This document shows positions 58,848 to 64,000 of a stretch of 64,000 bases of DNA, piece by piece. The stretch lies in the NCBI RefSeq assembly GCF_009712475.1, contig NZ_VCJO01000004.1:207853-271852 (forward strand), written 5' to 3'. The DNA is from Micromonospora sp. CP22. GTDB lineage: Bacteria > Actinomycetota > Actinomycetes > Mycobacteriales > Micromonosporaceae. Made by a program: the position numbers and the translations under genes. Each line of letters opens with the position of its first letter. The first letter of the stretch is position 1. The notes below the pieces were generated by a model that saw only the letters and a list, made by a program, of their open reading frames with translations, made no database searches and was not told where the DNA came from.

Positions 58848-60938
58848 TCACGGCGTGCTCAACTCGAACCGGCGGACCGTCACCGAACCGCCCAGCGCCT
58901 GGGTGGCGTGGTTGAAGATGGCGAACCGGTATCCCATGAAGAACGTCCAGTTGTTGTTCAGCGTGAGGGCGTTGCCCAGCGGGACGAAGTTGACCCCGTC
59001 GGTGCTGTACGAGAAGCGCGCCTGCCGACCGGAGCCGGGCCGGATGTCGGCGTTGGCCCGCAGCCAGATCCGCCCGCCGGAGACCGGTGCACTGGCGATC
59101 TCGCTGCCGGTGCTGGTGGTGTCCCAGTTGCTGTTCATGTTCAGCCCGTTGGTCATGACCACCCGGGTGTTCCCGTTGTCCCGCCGTACGCCGATCCACG
59201 CCGAGACGTCACGCAGCATGGCCAGGCCGGTGCGGTCACCGTCTCGCATCGTCGAGTAGTCGATCTCGACGGTGCCGGTCGAGGTCGGGCCCTGGATGCG
59301 GTGGGTGATGGTGTTGCGTGCCTGGTAGAGGTCGTTGGTCACGCTGGCGGTCTCCAGCCGCAGGCCGTTGTTCACCGACCAGCGACTGTTGTCCGGGTTG
59401 TGGTTCCACTCCCACTGCGGGCCGAGGGTGGTGCCGGCGAACGTGTCGGCACCGGTGAGCGGCTTGACCGGGCGCAGCGGCAGCGGGTTCGGGTAGTTGA
59501 CCCCCCAGGCGCCGTTGACCGTCTGCACCTGCGGCCAACCGTCGGCGGTCCAGGTGATCGGTGCGAGCGTCGGCACCCGACCGCCCGGGTACGCGTCGGT
59601 GAAGGCCATGTAGTACCAGGAACCGTTCGGCAGCTGCACCAGGCCGCCCTGGTGGGGCACCCCGCCGCCGGAGATCGGGCCCTGCATGTTGAGCAGCACC
59701 TGGCGCTGCTCGTAGGGGCCGAAGGGACCGTTCGTGGACTTGAGGACGTACTGGCCGTTGGCCGGGCGGGTCAGCCAGATGTAGTAGGCGCCGTTGCGCT
59801 TGTAGAAGCGCGCGCCCTCCAGGGTGCCGATGTTCGACGGGGTTTGGTAGACCTGCTGGGCCCGGACCTGGCTGCGACCGTCGGCGGAGAGCTGCGCGAC
59901 GCTGATGGTGCCGTTGCCGTACGCGATGTACATGGTGTCGTTGTCGTCGATCAGCATCCCCGCGTCGTAGTAGCACTGCGGCAGGGTGGCGTGCCGGCTC
60001 CAGGTGCCGTCGACGGCCGTCGCGGTGTAGATGTGCGTCTGGGCGAAGTTGATGCACCCGGCCCAGTAGTAGGTCTGGTTGCTCGGCCGGTAGTTCAGTG
60101 TGGAGGCCCAGATGCCCTCCACGTACGCCTGTTGCCCGCTGGGCAGGTCGTACTTGGTGCCGAAGTCCAGTCGGGGTACCGAGTGCCCGGCGAACTCCCA
60201 GTTGACCAGGTCGTACGAGCGCAGGATCGGGGCACCGGGCGAGTAGTGCATGGTGGAGGCGGTCATGTAGTACACCTCGCCGACCCGGATGACCTCGACG
60301 TCGGCGAAGTCCTGCCAGACGACCGGGTTGGTGAACGTGCCGCTGGGCGGTGGGTTGTCATCGCCACCGCCGACCTGCACCAGTTGCCACTGCTGGTTGG
60401 CCCCGCCCCAGTCGTCGTACTGCACGATGTTGCCGCCGTCGGCGGTCGAGGCGTTCTGCACCTCCAGCACCTTGTTGGAGTTGCGGTTGATCAGCCGGAC
60501 GTAGCCACCGGCCGAGTCGGCCAACCGGAACTGCTGGTTGGTCCCGTTGTGGTCGCTCCACTGCACGATCGACGCGCCGTTGGCGGTGGAGAAGTTGTAC
60601 ACGTCGAGCACCTTGCCCGAGTGCCGGGAACGCAGCCGGTAGTAGCCGCCGCCGGAGTCGACGAACTGCCACTGCTGCCAGGCGCCGTTGTTACGCGACC
60701 ACTGGGTTATCCGCGCGCCGTCGTTCGTGGCCTGGTTGTAGACGTCGAGCACCTTGCCACTGTTGCGGTTGACCAACACGTACCACGCGTTGGTGTCGAC
60801 CGTTGCCGCGACTGCGGGTGTCGGCGCCACCGCCGCGAGGGAACCACCCACCACCATCGCCGCCAGGATGGCGACCGCACGCGACAGCAGGCCGCGTCGG
60901 CTTGGCCTGGTCCGTGGGACCTCACCATTGGCAACCAT
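58848..60938 (-). CDS. secreted GH43 enzyme with N-terminal ricin-type domain and C-terminal beta-sandwich
   Basis: A 696-residue secreted enzyme with a reversed layout: signal ~1-44, beta-trefoil ~48-190 (YVLVNRNSGKVLDVYNQ, three QxW repeats), GH43 ~205-500 (FADVEVIRV, CYYDAGMLIDDND, LEGARFYKRNG with acid Glu), then a DUF1349/XynB C2-like sandwich ~505-696. The C2 module is typical of GH43 xylosidase/arabinofuranosidases. ATG at 60938 with AAGGAGG only three bases away. LacI-type sites at 61014 and 61124 precede it. Confidence 0.86.
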   Translation of the reverse strand: MVANGEVPRTRPSRRGLLSRAVAILAAMVVGGSLAAVAPTPAVAATVDTNAWYVLVNRNSGKVLDVYNQATNDGARITQWSRNNGAWQQWQFVDSGGGYYRLRSRHSGKVLDVYNFSTANGASIVQWSDHNGTNQQFRLADSAGGYVRLINRNSNKVLEVQNASTADGGNIVQYDDWGGANQQWQLVQVGGGDDNPPPSGTFTNPVVWQDFADVEVIRVGEVYYMTASTMHYSPGAPILRSYDLVNWEFAGHSVPRLDFGTKYDLPSGQQAYVEGIWASTLNYRPSNQTYYWAGCINFAQTHIYTATAVDGTWSRHATLPQCYYDAGMLIDDNDTMYIAYGNGTISVAQLSADGRSQVRAQQVYQTPSNIGTLEGARFYKRNGAYYIWLTRPANGQYVLKSTNGPFGPYEQRQVLLNMQGPISGGGVPHQGGLVQLPNGSWYYMAFTDAYPGGRVPTLAPITWTADGWPQVQTVNGAWGVNYPNPLPLRPVKPLTGADTFAGTTLGPQWEWNHNPDNSRWSVNNGLRLETASVTNDLYQARNTITHRIQGPTSTGTVEIDYSTMRDGDRTGLAMLRDVSAWIGVRRDNGNTRVVMTNGLNMNSNWDTTSTGSEIASAPVSGGRIWLRANADIRPGSGRQARFSYSTDGVNFVPLGNALTLNNNWTFFMGYRFAIFNHATQALGGSVTVRRFELSTP

Positions 60939-61013
60939 GATCCTCCTTCAGGATGCGAGCAGAACGAGCAATGGGACGGTCTCTGCGGCTACGCCAGCCA
61001 GTTCCATCGCGGC

Positions 61014-61029
61014 GTGTGATCGCTAACAT
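61014..61029. promoter_or_regulatory. LacI-type operator upstream of the minus-strand GH43
   Basis: GTGTGATCGCTAACAT (reverse complement matches ATGTTAGCGATAACAT at 14 of 16) lies 76-91 bp before the GH43 ATG at 60938. The rest of 60939-61294 (356 bp) holds the second operator and the araA terminator; no gene. Confidence 0.6.
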
Positions 61030-61123
61030 GACCGCTCTGCCCAAGGGAGAGATCAATTGACCCACCAGCTTCAGGACGTGCCCGGTCCCGGACGGCCACA
61101 GATATCGCCCGTCTTCACTATGA

Positions 61124-61139
61124 CTGTGAGCGATAACAC
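61124..61139. promoter_or_regulatory. second LacI-type operator between araA and GH43
   Basis: CTGTGAGCGATAACAC matches the locus consensus at 13 of 16 positions and keeps the AGCGATAACA core. It is 110 bp (about ten helical turns) from the site at 61014, a spacing suited to looping. Confidence 0.5.
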
Positions 61140-61170
61140 GGCCTTCGTCAAGACGTAACATCGACGACCG

Positions 61171-61213
61171 ACGGTCCCCGGCCGGCGGGGGTGGCGCGCC
61201 GGCCGGGGACCGT
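61171..61213 (-). terminator. terminator of araA
   Basis: Arms 61171-61187 and 61197-61213 pair perfectly over 17 bp with a 9-nt loop, 82 bp after the araA stop on the minus strand. No T-run, as usual in high-GC actinobacteria. Confidence 0.75.
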
Positions 61214-61294
61214 CGCCGCCCGCGGCAGCGGGCAGCCGCCAACGCGGCGTCCGGGCCAGGTGCGCCCGGCACGCCACGCGGCGTCGAGGGACGG

Positions 61295-62797
61295 TCAGAA
61301 ACCCCGGGCGAGCCGGTAGTACGCCTGGTTCCAGCGCAACTCGTCGGCGAACCGCCGGGGCTCGGTGTCGGCGTCGATGACGACGAGTTCGGTCCGGCTC
61401 ATCTCGGCGAGGTCGTGCAGCTCCTCCACGCCCACCGCCTGGGACAGCACGGTGTGGTGCGGAGCGCCTGCGGTGATCCACGACTCGGCCGAAACGGGCA
61501 GGTCCGGACGGGGCCGCCAGACCGCCCGCGCCACCGGCAGGCGGCGCAGCGGCTGCGGCGGAGCGACCACGTCGATCTCGTTGGCCACCAGACGGAACCG
61601 CTCGCCCATGTCGGCCAGGCCGAGCACCACAGCCGGCCCCGGCGCGGCGTCGAAGACCAACCGGACCGGATCCTCACGACCGCCGATGCTCAGCGGATGA
61701 ATCTCCACATTCGGCACCTCACCGGCGATCGAGGGACACACCTCGAGCATGTGGGCACCGAGCACCAGTTCCTGTCCGGGGGTCAGGTCGTAGGTGTAGT
61801 CCTCCATGAAGGAGGTCCCACCCTCGGTGCCGACGGCCATCGCCTTGAGGGTGTGCACCAGCACCGAGGTCTTCCAGTCCCCCTCACCACCGAAGCCGTA
61901 GCCGTCGGCCATCAGGCGCTGCACCGCGATACCGGGCAGCTGACGCAGCCCGCCCAGGTCCTCGAAGTTGGTGGTGAAGGCACGGAAGCCACCGGCGTCC
62001 AGGAACGTACGCAGACCCAGCTCAAGCCGGGCCGCGTACCGCAGCGAGTCGTGCCGCTCACCGCCGGGCCGCAGTTCGGCGGCGACCCGGAAGGTGTCGT
62101 CGTACTCCTTGACCAGGTCGTCGATCTGCGCATCGGCCACCTCGTCGACCACCCGCACCAGGTCGTTGACGCCGTAGGTGTTCACCGAGACCCCGAAGCG
62201 CAGCTCCGCCTCGACCTTGTCCCCCTCGGTCACGGCCACGTCGCGCATGTTGTCGCCGAATCGCGCCAGCCGCAACGAGCGCATGGCCGACCAGCCGAGC
62301 GCCGCCCGGGTCCAGGCGCCGACGCGAGCCACCACGCGCGGATCGGAGACGTGCCCGGCGACCGTCTTACGGGCCACCCCGAGGCGGGTCTGGATGAACC
62401 CGAACTCCCGGTCGCCGTGCGCGGCCTGGTTCAGGTTCATGAAGTCCATGTCGATGTCGTCCCACGGCAGCAGGACGTTCGCCTGGGTGTGCAGGTGCAG
62501 CAACGGGGTCTGCAACGCGTCCAGGCCCGAGATCCACATCTTCGCCGGCGAGAAGGTGTGCATCCAGGCGATCACCCCGACCGCCCCCTGCGTCGCGGCA
62601 TCCCGGCAGATCCGCAGGATGTCGGCGCTGGTGGTCAGGACCGGCTTCCAGACCACCCGGGCGGGAATGTGCGGCGATTCGTCGAGCAGAGCGGCGATCT
62701 GACGGGACTGGTCGGCTACCTGCCGGAGCGTGTCCTCGCCGTACATTGCCTGGCTTCCGGTGAGGAACCAGACCTCGGGTTCAGGGTGTGTTGCCAT
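61295..62797 (-). CDS. araA: L-arabinose isomerase
   Basis: Cytoplasmic enzyme converting L-arabinose to L-ribulose. The 500-residue length equals the family norm. [20 protein letters not shown] at the start, [35 protein letters not shown] and FMEDYTYDL (metal and substrate Glu residues) are all typical. ATG at 62797; the frame is open far upstream over the permease gene and is a shadow there. araB and araD are not seen and may lie beyond the edge or elsewhere. Confidence 0.96.
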   Translation of the reverse strand: MATHPEPEVWFLTGSQAMYGEDTLRQVADQSRQIAALLDESPHIPARVVWKPVLTTSADILRICRDAATQGAVGVIAWMHTFSPAKMWISGLDALQTPLLHLHTQANVLLPWDDIDMDFMNLNQAAHGDREFGFIQTRLGVARKTVAGHVSDPRVVARVGAWTRAALGWSAMRSLRLARFGDNMRDVAVTEGDKVEAELRFGVSVNTYGVNDLVRVVDEVADAQIDDLVKEYDDTFRVAAELRPGGERHDSLRYAARLELGLRTFLDAGGFRAFTTNFEDLGGLRQLPGIAVQRLMADGYGFGGEGDWKTSVLVHTLKAMAVGTEGGTSFMEDYTYDLTPGQELVLGAHMLEVCPSIAGEVPNVEIHPLSIGGREDPVRLVFDAAPGPAVVLGLADMGERFRLVANEIDVVAPPQPLRRLPVARAVWRPRPDLPVSAESWITAGAPHHTVLSQAVGVEELHDLAEMSRTELVVIDADTEPRRFADELRWNQAYYRLARGF

Positions 62798-62823
62798 GGG
62801 GTTGCCTTCCGCGAGAGGGGCGG

Positions 62824-63813
62824 TCACTTGTGGCGGATGCCGATGAGGCGCTGGAGCAGGATGAACGCGAAGAGCAGGCCTCCGATCACGATCTTGGTCC
62901 ACCAGGAGTTGAGGCTGCCGTCGAAGGTGATCAAGGTCTGGATCACGCCGAGCACCAGCACACCCAGCACCGTGCCGAAGATGTATCCCGAACCACCGGT
63001 GAGCACGGTGCCACCGATGACCACGGCCGCGATCACGTCCAGCTCCATACCGATGGCGATCAGCGGGGCACCGGAGAGCGTGTAGAACGACAACAGGATC
63101 CCGCCGATCGCCGCGCACAGACCGCTGATGGTGTAGACGGCGATCCGGGTACGCCCCAACGGCAGCCCCATCAGCAGCGCCGACTGGGGGTTGCCCCCGA
63201 TCGCGTAGACGTTGCGCCCCAGACGCGTGTACGCCAGCACGTACGCGGCGATCAGCACCACCGCGAACGCGATCAACACGCTGATCGAGACGAAGTTGCC
63301 GCGCGGATCACCGATCCGGTGCTGCGACATCGTGGTCCAGAACCCGTCGGTGATCGGAATCGACGCGTTGCTGATGAACGTGCACATGCCACGGGCGAAG
63401 AACATCCCGGCCAAGGTGACGATGAAGGGTTGGATGTCGAAGAAGTGGATCGCACAGCCCATCAGGAACCCGAGCGTCGGCCCGATGAGCAGCGCGATCA
63501 CCAGCACCAACGCCGCCGGCAGGCCGGATTGCAGCAACCAGGCCGAGACCATCGCGGTCATCGCCGCCACCGAACCGACCGACAGGTCGATCCCACCGGT
63601 GAGGATCACGAAGGTCATCCCGACGGCGATGACCAGCAAGAAACCGTTATCGATGAAGACATTGAAAATTACCTGGATGTTCGAGAAGGCCCGGTACTGG
63701 GACACACCGATGCCGTACATCACCAGCAGCAGCGCCAGGGTCGCCAACACCGGCATGTGCTGCCGGGGCACCTTGGCCCACCTCGGAACCCTGCTCAAAG
63801 CCGTCGTACTCAT
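62824..63813 (-). CDS. sugar ABC transporter permease (YjfF/RbsC family)
   Basis: A 329-residue permease with eight or more TM helices: [38 protein letters not shown] and [25 protein letters not shown] are hallmarks of ribose/galactofuranose-type permeases. It is 26 bp upstream of araA and so probably brings in arabinose or a furanose sugar. The other permease, ATPase and binding protein must be upstream beyond the window. Its ATG and ribosome site lie inside the first unit of the 80-bp tandem repeat. Confidence 0.9.
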   Translation of the reverse strand: MSTTALSRVPRWAKVPRQHMPVLATLALLLVMYGIGVSQYRAFSNIQVIFNVFIDNGFLLVIAVGMTFVILTGGIDLSVGSVAAMTAMVSAWLLQSGLPAALVLVIALLIGPTLGFLMGCAIHFFDIQPFIVTLAGMFFARGMCTFISNASIPITDGFWTTMSQHRIGDPRGNFVSISVLIAFAVVLIAAYVLAYTRLGRNVYAIGGNPQSALLMGLPLGRTRIAVYTISGLCAAIGGILLSFYTLSGAPLIAIGMELDVIAAVVIGGTVLTGGSGYIFGTVLGVLVLGVIQTLITFDGSLNSWWTKIVIGGLLFAFILLQRLIGIRHK

Positions 63814-64000
63814 GCCAGCACTCCGCTTCGCTCCGTGCCGTCATGAGGCACCACCACACTGAGCCGATGATTCGCTCGCTGACGCTCACTCATGCCAGCA
63901 CTCCGCTTCGCTCCGTGCCGTCATGAGGCACCACCACACTGAGCCGATGATTCGCTCGCTGACGCTCACTCATGCCAGCACTCCGCTTCGCTCCGTGCCG
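63811..64000. repeat. exact 80-bp tandem repeat at the permease start, running off the window
   Basis: Units 63811-63890 and 63891-63970 are identical, and a third begins at 63971 and is cut at the window end after 30 bp. Each unit carries, on the minus strand, GCGGAG-TGCTGGC-ATG, that is a ribosome site and start codon, followed by AGTGAGCG in the upstream copies and by the true coding sequence in the first. The period is not a multiple of three. No recognisable gene lies in 63814-64000. Confidence 0.9.

Noticed and set aside
61295..63118. 607-residue arabinose isomerase frame
   Set aside because: The extension beyond 62797 overlaps the permease in another frame and is not isomerase-like.
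1..64000. tRNA, rRNA, transposase, integrase or phage genes
   Set aside because: None recognised on either strand. The low-GC cassette at 16.3-18.7 kb has no visible att repeats or recombinase.

Overview
The window is high-GC actinobacterial chromosome. GTG starts are frequent, genes are often joined by 4-bp ATGA/GTGA overlaps, secreted glycosidases carry ricin-type lectin domains, and one intergenic palindrome (44543-44590) is of a kind I associate with Micromonospora. A Micromonosporaceae soil or plant-associated saprophyte is my best guess. I see no rRNA, tRNA, transposase, integrase or CRISPR array.

Region 1 (1-32.4 kb) is mostly a lignin-monomer catabolic supercluster. A leftward pcaIJHGBD(C) operon faces a divergent IclR regulator and pobA. 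A vanA-small protein-vanB-iclR unit lies at 20.5-23.6 kb. A p-hydroxycinnamate set (marR divergent from SDR, amidohydrolase, MaoC hydratase, CoA ligase; the couNOML order) lies at 23.6-28.1 kb. p-Coumarate would give 4-hydroxybenzoate, PobA and VanAB would give protocatechuate, and Pca enzymes would take this to 3-oxoadipyl-CoA. The final thiolase (pcaF) is not in the window. Interspersed are a DUF559-type nuclease-like gene between two palindromic elements (7.5-8.6 kb), an acyl-CoA dehydrogenase/TetR/aldehyde-alcohol dehydrogenase locus with a decayed CoA ligase (9.2-16.2 kb), and a lower-GC three-gene cassette (NUDIX, polyprenyl-synthetase-like protein, 4-TM protein; 16.3-18.7 kb) that looks acquired. 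A PaaX-like regulator and an NMT1/SsuA-type ABC importer close the region.

Region 2 (32.6-50.2 kb) holds a large LuxR/LAL regulator, a TetR regulator, a complete Liv-type importer (livKMHFG order on the minus strand), a paired acyl-CoA dehydrogenase, a secreted polyester hydrolase of the Thermobifida cutinase/type I PETase group, a secreted GH-A-clan arabinofuranosidase-like enzyme with Fn3 and CBM2, a tetR-aidB pair and a MarR-GNAT fusion.

Region 3 (50.3-64 kb) is an arabinose-polysaccharide locus: GH127, GH27 and two GH43 enzymes, all secreted and carrying ricin-type domains, then L-arabinose isomerase and a sugar ABC permease. A LacI regulator sits in the middle. Copies of a LacI-type operator (consensus ATGTTAGCGATAACAT) lie before GH127, between lacI and GH27, and between araA and the minus-strand GH43, which ties the locus into one regulon. 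The window ends in an exact 80-bp tandem repeat starting at the permease start codon.
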